From DASSTJ01 sp035707965 (lineage in GTDB: Bacteria; Actinomycetota; Actinomycetes; Actinomycetales; Angustibacteraceae): 30,791 nt of DNA. Both the position numbers and the translations under genes were made by a program. The notes under the pieces are model-generated. The model was given only the letters and a program-made list of their open reading frames with translations, was not told the DNA's origin and searched no databases. The stretch is taken from the NCBI GenBank assembly GCA_035707965.1, contig DASSTJ010000016.1:1-30791 (forward strand). The letters are read 5' to 3'. This document shows positions 8,305 to 15,500 of this stretch, in pieces (positions within the stretch are counted from its first letter, which is position 1; each line of letters opens with the position of its first letter).

Positions 8305-10159
8305 GGCGCACCGCGACGACGGTGTCGGCGGGCAGCCCTTGGGTCACCGTGAAGTGCTCGCTGGCGAACTGGTCGGGGGAGAACGGCACACCGAGGAAGT
8401 ACCAGCTGCCCTCCTTCGCCTTCAGCACGAAGGCGTCGATCGGACCGAACGGGGTCTGCGCGGCCGCCTGCGCGAAGTCGCCGGGGGCGGTGGCCGCGAG
8501 GCGCTTCACGGCGGCGAGCCGGTCGTCCCAGCGGATGAGCGCACTCGAGGACGTGCGGCCCGGCGGCAGGTAGCTCGCCCAGGGCTGGAACGCGAAGAGG
8601 CGCTGGTCGTACGACAGGACGACGGGGTCGGCCTCCCTGCCGAGCGTGGCCTCGACCTGCTCGACGACCTGGGTGGCGGGGAACCTCGATGCGAGCCGCG
8701 GTGCGGCGTAGCGAGGAGCCGCCCCGGACGGGAGGCGCTCGGCGTGCGCGAGCGTCGCCAGGTTCACGGGGGTGCCGTCCCCCTTGCCGCCGAAGGCGTC
8801 CTTGATGGCGAGCGGGTGCGGTGCCCACGCCCACCACGCCGTGGAGCCGGTCGACGCCAGGGCGATCGCGACCACGAGGGCCCCGGTGAGGTACGTCGGC
8901 AGCTGCAGCCGCACGGCCGTCCGTGACATCGCGTGGTGCCAGACCTCCACCAGCACGAGGACACCGGCGATCAGCAGCAGGGTGCGCAGCACGTACGGCA
9001 CGTAGTAGAGCAGGAAGGCGTGGCCGTCGCTCACGAACTTGAGGAGCACGAGCGCGCGGAGAGCGATGATGCCCGCGAGCAGCAGCGCGAACGGCGGAGC
9101 CCACCAGGCCCGTCGAAGGAGGGCGGCCGTGCCGACGAGCCCGACGAGCTGCAGCCAGTAGAGCCACGGCGGCCCGTCGGCGATGACGGTGAAGGGACTC
9201 GTCGAGAGGCTGGTCGACAGGAACAGGTCGGCGACGACCTGCTTCTGGTCGCCGACGTAGGCGGCGACGAGCGGAACGATGTACCACGAGGCGACCACGA
9301 AGCCGACCGCTACCGTGATGAGAGCGTGCAGCAGGTAGCCTCGCCGGTCGTCGCTGGTCCACCAGGCCCACACCATCACCGCGGCGAGACCGACCAGCGT
9401 CAGCATGAGCAGGCTCGGGTACCACGGCACCATGAGGCCCACGAGGACCCCGGACAGGACCGCGTTCATCCGTCGCCGTCCGGGAGGTGGGGCGAACGTC
9501 CCGAGGATCCAGGGAACGAGGACCGCGAGGGCCAGGATCTCGTTGCCCTTGGCCGGGTTGGAGAGCCCGAGTGTCACGGTGCTCGCAGCGAGCAGCGCGG
9601 GCACGTCGGGGACCAGCCGTCGCCACAGCAGGAACGCCGCCAGCAGCGACACCGAGACGAGCACGGCCTGCGAGGTGCCGAGCAGCTTCCAGCCGTCGCG
9701 CCCTGTCCAGGCCGCGAGCCGGCCGAGCAGCATGGGGTACAGCGGCGGGTACTCCGCGGGGAGAGACGGGTCGGAGACGTCCGAACCGCTCCACGTCGTG
9801 GAGTAGTGCATGACCATCGCGGACATCCGGCCCGCGTCCCCCGTGAGCGAGCCGTAGCCGTACGGGGTGCCGTTCAGCATGGCAAGGACTGTCGTGCCGG
9901 CCCAGGCGCTGTAGCCGCCCGCCGCAACGCCGACCAGCGCGCTCCGGGCGAGCAGCCGGTCGCGCAGCAGCAGGGCGACGCCGAGCAGCGCCAGCCCCGA
10001 CAGCACCCCCACCGCGATCGGCATCACCACGCCTTGCGTCGTCAGGGGGTCGAGGTCCCAGCGCCGTACCACCTCGCGGCCCAGGACGAGACCGACGGCC
10101 CAGGTCAGCACAGCGGTGCCCGGCACCACCCACGCGAGGCCGCGCCCCCAGTCGCGCAC
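8300..10159 (-). CDS. Polytopic AftA-like arabinofuranosyltransferase
   Basis: A 619-residue integral membrane protein with about eleven or more hydrophobic segments over residues 8-440 and a soluble extracytoplasmic C-terminal domain (about 450-619). An early extracytoplasmic loop holds GDAGR (107-111) and PAEYPPLYP (134-142), the acidic loop plus YPP motif of GT-C enzymes that use decaprenyl-phosphate sugars. The layout and the C-terminal ending (SWYFLGVPF ... LPADTVVAVRR) fit the AftA family, which primes the galactan with arabinofuranose in mycobacteria. The GTG start lies 3 nt after the accA3 stop, so it should be coupled to that gene. Whether this host makes arabinogalactan cannot be seen here; another GT-C wall glycosyltransferase is the alternative. 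Confidence 0.72.
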   Translation of the reverse strand: MRDWGRGLAWVVPGTAVLTWAVGLVLGREVVRRWDLDPLTTQGVVMPIAVGVLSGLALLGVALLLRDRLLARSALVGVAAGGYSAWAGTTVLAMLNGTPYGYGSLTGDAGRMSAMVMHYSTTWSGSDVSDPSLPAEYPPLYPMLLGRLAAWTGRDGWKLLGTSQAVLVSVSLLAAFLLWRRLVPDVPALLAASTVTLGLSNPAKGNEILALAVLVPWILGTFAPPPGRRRMNAVLSGVLVGLMVPWYPSLLMLTLVGLAAVMVWAWWTSDDRRGYLLHALITVAVGFVVASWYIVPLVAAYVGDQKQVVADLFLSTSLSTSPFTVIADGPPWLYWLQLVGLVGTAALLRRAWWAPPFALLLAGIIALRALVLLKFVSDGHAFLLYYVPYVLRTLLLIAGVLVLVEVWHHAMSRTAVRLQLPTYLTGALVVAIALASTGSTAWWAWAPHPLAIKDAFGGKGDGTPVNLATLAHAERLPSGAAPRYAAPRLASRFPATQVVEQVEATLGREADPVVLSYDQRLFAFQPWASYLPPGRTSSSALIRWDDRLAAVKRLAATAPGDFAQAAAQTPFGPIDAFVLKAKEGSWYFLGVPFSPDQFASEHFTVTQGLPADTVVAVRR

Positions 10160-10162
10160 GGC

Positions 10163-11947
10163 TCAGGTGAGCTCGAGCAGGACGGCGCCGTGAGTGACGG
10201 TCTGTCCGACCTCGGCCACGAGGCCAGTGACCGTGCCCGACTTGTGCGCGGTGATGGGCTGTTCCATCTTCATGGCCTCGAGGACGATGACGAGCTCGCC
10301 GGCCTCGACCTGCTGGCCCTCCACGATGGCGATCTTCACGATCGTGCCCTGCATCGGTGCCGTGAGGGCGTCGCCACCAGCTGCGGAGTGCGTCTTGGCG
10401 CTGCTGCTGCGGCGAGGGGCGACGGCTCGGCCACCGCCAGGCTTGCCGTTGCTGACGCCGAGCCCTGCGGGCAGCACGACCTCGAGCCGCTTACCACCCA
10501 CCTCGACGACGACGCGCTCGCGCTCCGCCGGCGTGCCGCCGTCCGCGTGCTCGCCGGAGTACGGCTCGATCTGGTTGTCGAACTCGGTCTCGATCCAGCG
10601 CGTGTGCACGCTGAACGGCTGCTGCGGGTCGCTGGGCGCGAAGGCCTCGTCCCGGACGACCGCGCGGTCGAACGGCAGCACGGTGGGCATGCCCTCGATC
10701 ACGAACTCGTCGAGGGCGCGGCGGGACCGGTCGAGCGCCTGCTGACGGTCGCGGCCGGTGACGACGAGCTTGGCCAGCATGGAGTCGAACGCGCCGGCGA
10801 CGGTGTCGCCCGCCTCCACGCCGGAGTCGACGCGCACGCCAGGGCCGCTCGGCGGTCGGAACACCGCCGCCGTGCCGGGGGCGGGGAGGAAGCCGCGGCC
10901 GGCGTCCTCGGCGTTGATACGGAACTCGATCGAGTGACCGCGCGCGGGCGGGTCGTCGTACCCGAGCTCCTCGCCGGCGGCGACGCGCAGCTGCTCGCGG
11001 ACGAGGTCGATGCCCGTGACCTCCTCCGACACCGGGTGCTCGACCTGCAGCCGGGTGTTGACCTCGAGGAACGAGATCGTCCCGTCCTGCCCGACGAGGA
11101 ACTCGCACGTGCCGGCGTTGGTGTAACCGGCTTCGCGGAGGATCGCCTTGGAGGCGCGGTAGAGCTCGGCGTTCTGCTCGTCGGTCAGGAACGGGGCGGG
11201 CGCTTCCTCGACGAGCTTCTGGTAGCGGCGCTGCAGCGAGCAGTCACGGGTCGAGATGACCACGACGTTGCCGTGCTGGTCGGCGATGCACTGGGTCTCG
11301 ACGTGCCGCGGCTTGTCGAGGTACTTCTCGACGAAGCACTCGCCACGGCCGAAGGCGCTCACGGCCTCCCGGACCGCGGACGCGTACAGCTCGGCGACGT
11401 CGTCCCCCTCACGGGCGACCTTCATGCCGCGACCGCCACCGCCGTAGGCGGCCTTGATCGCCACCGGCAGGCCGTACTTCTCGGCGAACGCCACGACCTC
11501 CTCGGCGCCGGAGACCGGCTCCTTGGTGCCGGGCACGAGCGGCGCGCCGGCGCGCTCGGCGATGTGCCGCGCCTTCACCTTGTCGCCGAGCGAGTCGATC
11601 GCGTCGGGCGAGGGGCCGATCCAGACGAGGTCCGCGTCGATCACCGCCTGCGCGAAGGACGCGTTCTCCGCGAGGAAGCCGTAGCCGGGATGCACCGCGT
11701 CTGCGCCGGACTGCTGCGCGATCGCGATGAGCTTGTCCTGCCGCAGGTAGGTGTCGCCGGGCGTGGAGCCGTCGAGGGCGTAGGCCTCGGTCGCCAGCTT
11801 GACGTGCAGCGAGTCGCGGTCCGGGTCGGCGTACACCGCGACCGACTCGATGCCGGCGTCCGCGCAGGCGCGAGCGACGCGCACGGCGATCTCACCCCGG
11901 TTCGCGATGAGCACCTTGCTGATGATCCGGTTGCTACGCCTACCCAT
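10163..11947 (-). CDS. accA3: Acyl-CoA carboxylase alpha chain (biotin carboxylase + BCCP)
   Basis: A 594-residue fusion of ATP-grasp biotin carboxylase (about 9-455) and biotin carboxyl carrier protein (about 520-594). Visible are KVLIANRGEIAVRVARA at the N-terminus, the Gly-rich ATP loop AAYGGGGRGMKVA, catalytic FLEVNTRLQVEHPV, and biotin-acceptor Lys560 in EAMKMEQP, 35 residues from the end. It carboxylates its own biotin with bicarbonate and ATP, then hands CO2 to carboxyltransferase subunits to make malonyl-CoA or methylmalonyl-CoA. Length and linker match the actinobacterial AccA3 type shared by several AccD partners; AccD5/AccE (22517-24357) and the ligase BirA (24497) are in the window. 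The ATG at 11947 has AAGGAG upstream and an unusual repeat-bearing leader. Confidence 0.95.
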   Translation of the reverse strand: MGRRSNRIISKVLIANRGEIAVRVARACADAGIESVAVYADPDRDSLHVKLATEAYALDGSTPGDTYLRQDKLIAIAQQSGADAVHPGYGFLAENASFAQAVIDADLVWIGPSPDAIDSLGDKVKARHIAERAGAPLVPGTKEPVSGAEEVVAFAEKYGLPVAIKAAYGGGGRGMKVAREGDDVAELYASAVREAVSAFGRGECFVEKYLDKPRHVETQCIADQHGNVVVISTRDCSLQRRYQKLVEEAPAPFLTDEQNAELYRASKAILREAGYTNAGTCEFLVGQDGTISFLEVNTRLQVEHPVSEEVTGIDLVREQLRVAAGEELGYDDPPARGHSIEFRINAEDAGRGFLPAPGTAAVFRPPSGPGVRVDSGVEAGDTVAGAFDSMLAKLVVTGRDRQQALDRSRRALDEFVIEGMPTVLPFDRAVVRDEAFAPSDPQQPFSVHTRWIETEFDNQIEPYSGEHADGGTPAERERVVVEVGGKRLEVVLPAGLGVSNGKPGGGRAVAPRRSSSAKTHSAAGGDALTAPMQGTIVKIAIVEGQQVEAGELVIVLEAMKMEQPITAHKSGTVTGLVAEVGQTVTHGAVLLELT

Positions 11948-11961
11948 GTGGCTGGTGCTCC

Positions 11962-12009
11962 TTGCTCGTGCGGGAGGTTGCTCGTGCGGGAGATTGCTCG
12001 TGCGGACGG
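11962..12009. repeat. Three tandem 16-bp repeats in the accA3 leader
   Basis: Three head-to-tail copies of a 16-bp unit at 11962-11977, 11978-11993 and 11994-12009; 12 bases (TTGCTCGTGCGG) are invariant and the last four vary. They occupy nearly the whole stretch between the merR stop and the accA3 Shine-Dalgarno. On the mRNA each unit reads pyrimidine-rich (CCUCCC or UCUCCC in the two nearest the gene) then GCACGAGCAA; CUCC can pair with the GGAG at 11957-11960. Function unknown. Confidence 0.85.
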
Positions 12010-12017
12010 CCCGTCGG

Positions 12018-12023
12018 AGCCTA
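12018..12023 (-). promoter_or_regulatory. Possible -10 box for accA3
   Basis: TAGGCT on the minus strand, overlapping the TAG stop of merR. It would place the transcript start near 12010, exactly at the edge of the tandem repeats, giving a leader of about 60 nt. No convincing -35 was found. Confidence 0.4.
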
Positions 12024-12437
12024 GCGCGAGTCCCTCGCGCGCTCGCGGGGTGCGTCCGCTCGCAGCCGGCGCAGGTCGTCGTGGCAGCGCCGCTCCAGCT
12101 CCTCCAGCTCGGCGAGCGCGGCCTCGACGTCGCGACGCCGCTCCTCGAGCTCGGCCCGTCGGTCGTCGATCTGGCCGAGCAGGTAGGTGAGCTGGCCCGC
12201 CTCGCCTGGCTGCTCGTCGTACATGTCGACGATGCGCCGGATCTCGTCGAGCGGGAAGCCCAGCCGCTTGCCCCGCAGGATGAGCGCGAGACGCACGTGG
12301 TCGCGGGGGTGGAAGACGCGCGCCGTGCCCCGCCGCTCCGGGGTGATGAGCCCCTTGTCCTCGTAGTAGCGCACGGTGCGGTGGGAGACCCCGAACTCCC
12401 TTGCGATCTGCGCGATGGTCCACGTCGGGCTTGCCAC
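12021..12437 (-). CDS. MerR-family transcriptional regulator (LiuR-like)
   Basis: A 138-residue regulator: N-terminal winged helix-turn-helix (WTIAQIAREFGVSHRTVRYYEDKGLI, about 6-31) and wing (TPERRGTARVFHPRDHVRL), then LILRGKRLGFPLDEIRRIVDMYD and a charged C-terminal coiled coil (about 80-125). The LILRGKRLGF...I.DMYD block matches, from memory, the LiuR subgroup that controls branched-chain amino acid and acyl-CoA catabolism and has no large ligand domain. The GTG start at 12437 is imposed by the HTH. It is divergent from an acyl-CoA dehydrogenase and carboxyltransferase with a palindrome between them, so autoregulation and control of those genes is the natural inference. Confidence 0.88.
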   Translation of the reverse strand: MASPTWTIAQIAREFGVSHRTVRYYEDKGLITPERRGTARVFHPRDHVRLALILRGKRLGFPLDEIRRIVDMYDEQPGEAGQLTYLLGQIDDRRAELEERRRDVEAALAELEELERRCHDDLRRLRADAPRERARDSR

Positions 12438-12450
12438 GGACGTCAGCCTG

Positions 12451-12474
12451 CTTTACGTTGACGTCAACGTCAAG
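12451..12474. promoter_or_regulatory. MerR operator, palindrome within the divergent promoter
   Basis: A perfect 16-bp palindrome, ACGTTGACGTCAACGT, at 12455-12470, extending to 24 bp (CTTT ... CAAG) with one mismatched pair (12454/12471). For merR, TTGACG at 12473-12468 and CAGGCT at 12450-12445 form a -35/-10 pair with a 17-nt spacer, and the GTG follows 7 nt after the -10. The palindrome therefore sits in the spacer and -35, the usual MerR operator position. No clear -10 for the plus-strand gene could be chosen. Confidence 0.75.
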
Positions 12475-12517
12475 TGGTCGACGGCGACCCCGTGCGGCCA
12501 CGTCCGAGAGGGAGCCC

Positions 12518-13738
12518 ATGTCACCGTCGACGTCCGATTTCACGAGATTCGGGCTCAGCTCCGAGCACGAGGACTTCCGAGCCGTGGTCCGCGACTTCGC
12601 GTCAGAGCAGGTGGCACCGCACGTCGCCGAGTGGGACCGCGAGCACCGGTTCCCCGTCGAGCTCGTGGCGCAGATGGGCGAGCTCGGGCTCTTCGGCCTC
12701 GTCGTCCCGGAGGAGTACGGGGGAGCCGGGCTAGAGGAGGGCGCGTTCACCAGCCTCTGCGTCGCCATCGAGGAGCTCGGGCGGGTCGACCAGTCGATCG
12801 GCATCACGTTGTCAGCCGGGGTCGGCCTCGGCATCAACCCGATCCTCACCTTCGGCAGCGAGGAGCAGAAGCAGCGCTGGCTGCCCGACCTCGTGGCCGG
12901 CCGGGCGCTCGCCGCCTTCGGCCTGACCGAGCCGGACGCCGGGTCCGACGCCGGCGCCACGCGCACGAAGGCGCGCCTCGAGGGTTCCGGCGACGCCGCC
13001 GAGTGGGTCGTCGACGGCGCCAAGGCGTTCATCACCAACTCCGGCACGGACGTCACCAGCGTCGTCACCGTCACGGCCCGGACGGGCACGCTGCCGGACG
13101 GTCGCGCTGAGATCTCGGCGATCATGCTGCCGAACGGCACGCCCGGCTTCACGGTCGAGCCGGCCTACGACAAGCTCGGCTGGCACGCCAGCGACACCCA
13201 CGGCCTCACGTTCTCCGGGGCACGGGTGCCGGCCGGCAACCTCCTCGGCGAGCGCGGTGCCGGCTTCAAGCAGTTCCTCAAGACGCTGGACGACGGGCGC
13301 ATCGCGATCTCTGCCCTGGCCGTGGGTCTGGCCCAGGCCTGCCTCGAGGCGACGACTCAGTACGCGGGCACGCGACAGGCGTTCGGTCGTCCGATCGCCG
13401 TCAACCAGGGCGTGTCCTTCCCGATCGCCGACCTCGCGGTCTCCGTCGAGGCCGCCCGCCTGCTCACCTACAAGGCCGCCTGGCTCAAGGACGAGCACGA
13501 GGCCGGACGACGCTCCGCGGCCCAGGTGAAGCAGGCGGCCGCGATCGCGAAGCTCTACTCCACCGAGGCAGCGGTCACCGGCACGCGGATCGCCACGCAG
13601 GTGTTCGGAGGCAACGGCTTCATGGAAGAGTACCCGGTCGCCCGCTTCTACCGCGACGCGAAGATCCTCGAGATCGGTGAGGGCACGAGCGAGGTGCAAC
13701 GCATGGTGATCGCGCGCGGACTCGGGCTTCCCTCGTGA
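12518..13738 (+). CDS. Acyl-CoA dehydrogenase
   Basis: FAD-dependent alpha,beta-dehydrogenation of a short or branched acyl-CoA, passing electrons to ETF. The 406 residues show the N-terminal helical domain, the central FAD/substrate block AFGLTEPDAGSDAG and WVVDGAKAFITN, and C-terminal signatures QVFGGNGFMEEYPVARFYRDAKI and IGEGTSEVQR. Glu388 in EGTSE occupies the usual catalytic-base position; isovaleryl-CoA dehydrogenases have Ala/Gly there and take the base elsewhere, which argues for a short- or methyl-branched-chain substrate rather than isovaleryl-CoA. The ATG at 12518 has GAGGGAG upstream; the frame is open further upstream through the operator and is not used. It overlaps the carboxyltransferase by GTGA. 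Confidence 0.92.
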   Translation: MSPSTSDFTRFGLSSEHEDFRAVVRDFASEQVAPHVAEWDREHRFPVELVAQMGELGLFGLVVPEEYGGAGLEEGAFTSLCVAIEELGRVDQSIGITLSAGVGLGINPILTFGSEEQKQRWLPDLVAGRALAAFGLTEPDAGSDAGATRTKARLEGSGDAAEWVVDGAKAFITNSGTDVTSVVTVTARTGTLPDGRAEISAIMLPNGTPGFTVEPAYDKLGWHASDTHGLTFSGARVPAGNLLGERGAGFKQFLKTLDDGRIAISALAVGLAQACLEATTQYAGTRQAFGRPIAVNQGVSFPIADLAVSVEAARLLTYKAAWLKDEHEAGRRSAAQVKQAAAIAKLYSTEAAVTGTRIATQVFGGNGFMEEYPVARFYRDAKILEIGEGTSEVQRMVIARGLGLPS

Positions 13739-15324
13739 GCACCATCGACCCACGTCCGACGGCGGCACCGTCGCCCGGCCGCGACCCCGACCCGCGCGTC
13801 GCCGACGTCCGCGCCCGGCTCGCAGCCGCGCGCGAGGCCTCGGCCGGGCCGACCGAGAAGGCCGCGGCCAAGCTGGCGAGCCAGAACAAGCTCTACGTGC
13901 GCGAGCGCATCGACCTGCTGTTCGACGAGGGCACCTTCGTCGAGGACGGGCGGTACGCCAACTCGATGGCCCGCGGGCTGCCGGCCGACGGCGTGGTGAC
14001 CGGGCGTGGCCTGGTGTTCGGACGCCCCGCGATCGTCGTCGCGAACGACCCGACGGTCAAGGCGGGCTCGTGGGGCGCGCGCACGGTCGAGAAGATGGTG
14101 CGCGCCACCGAGGCGGCCTTGCGCGAAGAGCTGCCGCTCTTCTGGTTCGTGGACTCTGCCGGTGCCCGCATCACCGACCAGGTCGAGCTCTTCCCCGGAC
14201 GGCGCGGTGCCGGCCGGATCTTCCACAACCAGGTGGCCCTGTCCGGCCGGGTGCCGCAGATCTGCTGCCTCTTCGGGCCGTCGGCCGCCGGTGGCGCGTA
14301 CATCCCCTCGTTCACCGACTGCGTGATCATGGTCGAGGGCAACGCGTCGATGTACCTGGGCAGCCCGCGCATGGCCGAGATGGTCGTGGGTGAGAAGGTC
14401 ACGCTCGAGGAGATGGGCGGCGCTCGCATGCACTGCACCGTCTCGGGCTGCGGGGACCTGCTCGCGACGGACGACGCCGACGCGATCGAGCAGGCCAGGC
14501 TGCTGTTCTCCTACCTCCCGTCGTCCTGGCGCGAGCGCCCGCCCTCGTACCTCGCCGAGCCGCCTGCGAAGCCGCTCGACGGCACCGTGGTCCCCGAGAG
14601 GGAGTCCGTGCCGTTCGACATCCACGACGTCATCGACGGGCTGCTCGACGACGACTCCTTCTTCGAGGTGAAGCCGCTGTTCGCCGGCGAGCTCGTCACG
14701 GGGTTCGGGCGGCTGGACGGCGAGACCGTCGGCGTGGTGGCCAACAACTCGGTCGTGCGGGGCGGGGTGCTGTTCTCCGACAGCGCCGACAAGGCCGCGC
14801 GCTTCATCTGGCTGTGCGACGCGTTCAACGTGCCGCTGCTGTACCTCGCGGACGTCCCCGGCTTCATGATCGGCTCGGAGGTCGAGCGCGGCGGCATCAT
14901 CCGGCACGGCGCCAAGATGGTCACCGCGGTCTCCGAGGCCACCGTGCCGCAGATCAGCGTTATCGTCCGCAAGGCCTACGGGGCCGGCCTCTACGCCATG
15001 GCGGGGCCCGGGTTCGGGCCGGACGCGTGCCTGGCGCTGCCGACCGCTCGGATCGCCGTCATGGGGCCCGACGCGGCCGTCAACGCCGTCTACGCCAACA
15101 AGATCGCGGCCATCGACGACCCGGCCGAGCGCGAGCAGTACGTGACCGACCGGCGCGCCGAGTACGAGCAGGACGTCGACCTCGAACGGCTGGTCGCCGA
15201 CCTCGTGCTCGACGGGGTCGTCGAGCCGGACGACCTGCGCCACGAGCTGGTGCTGCGCCTGCGGTACGCCTCACGCCGCGACCGGGGCTTCACGCAGCGC
15301 CGGCACGGCGTCCCCCCGGTCTGA
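13735..15324 (+). CDS. Acyl-CoA carboxylase carboxyltransferase (beta) subunit
   Basis: A 529-residue carboxyltransferase with tandem crotonase-fold N and C domains. Visible are WFVDSAGARITDQVELFPG, GPSAAGGAYIPSFTDC and GGARMHCTVSGCGDLL in the N domain, and LADVPGFMIGSEVERGGIIRHGAK and KAYGAGLYAMAGPGFGPD in the C domain. It moves CO2 from biotin on an alpha chain to an acyl-CoA. The start GTG overlaps the dehydrogenase stop, so the two are translationally coupled under the MerR operator. The dehydrogenase-carboxyltransferase pairing is typical of branched-chain acyl-CoA catabolism (methylcrotonyl- or related carboxylase), but there is no private alpha chain here; accA3 across the divergent promoter may serve it. 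Clearly divergent from accD5 at 22747. Confidence 0.9.
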   Translation: MSTIDPRPTAAPSPGRDPDPRVADVRARLAAAREASAGPTEKAAAKLASQNKLYVRERIDLLFDEGTFVEDGRYANSMARGLPADGVVTGRGLVFGRPAIVVANDPTVKAGSWGARTVEKMVRATEAALREELPLFWFVDSAGARITDQVELFPGRRGAGRIFHNQVALSGRVPQICCLFGPSAAGGAYIPSFTDCVIMVEGNASMYLGSPRMAEMVVGEKVTLEEMGGARMHCTVSGCGDLLATDDADAIEQARLLFSYLPSSWRERPPSYLAEPPAKPLDGTVVPERESVPFDIHDVIDGLLDDDSFFEVKPLFAGELVTGFGRLDGETVGVVANNSVVRGGVLFSDSADKAARFIWLCDAFNVPLLYLADVPGFMIGSEVERGGIIRHGAKMVTAVSEATVPQISVIVRKAYGAGLYAMAGPGFGPDACLALPTARIAVMGPDAAVNAVYANKIAAIDDPAEREQYVTDRRAEYEQDVDLERLVADLVLDGVVEPDDLRHELVLRLRYASRRDRGFTQRRHGVPPV

Positions 15325-15327
15325 GTA

Positions 15328-15466
15328 CGGCGATGGGTGCGGGCGGGGTGGTCGTGATCGCAGCCAGCCTGGCGCACCCATCGACCCACCCATGCCTGCA
15401 CGTCGTGTGCGGCGATGGGTGCGGGCGGGGTGGTCGTGATCGCAGCCAGGGGTGCCGGCACCCATC
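15328..15466. repeat. Duplicated 40-bp intergenic element with hairpins
   Basis: Two identical 40-bp copies at 15328-15367 and 15410-15449, 82 bp apart, between the convergent carboxyltransferase and efeB genes. Each copy begins with CGATGGGTGC and is followed, outside the repeated part, by its complement: 11 bp CGATGGGTGCG (15331-15341) with CGCACCCATCG (15373-15383), and 9 bp GATGGGTGC (15414-15422) with GCACCCATC (15458-15466). Each copy therefore forms its own long-loop hairpin. It probably ends transcription of the flanking genes and may belong to a dispersed repeat family. No coding sequence is evident in 15325-15500. Confidence 0.85.
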
Positions 15467-15500
15467 CCCGCACCGACGTCGGCACGGACGGACGCACGGG

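Noticed and set aside
8933..12190. Very long plus-strand open frame (1085 codons) antisense to the AftA-like, accA3 and merR genes
   Set aside because: It runs over three well-recognised genes on the other strand and its translation is His/Arg/Ala/Asp-rich with no domain. This is the usual open antisense frame of high-GC coding DNA.
15328..15449. Direct repeats considered as a CRISPR array
   Set aside because: Only two copies, 40-bp units with a 42-bp gap, hairpin arms outside the repeats, and no cas genes.
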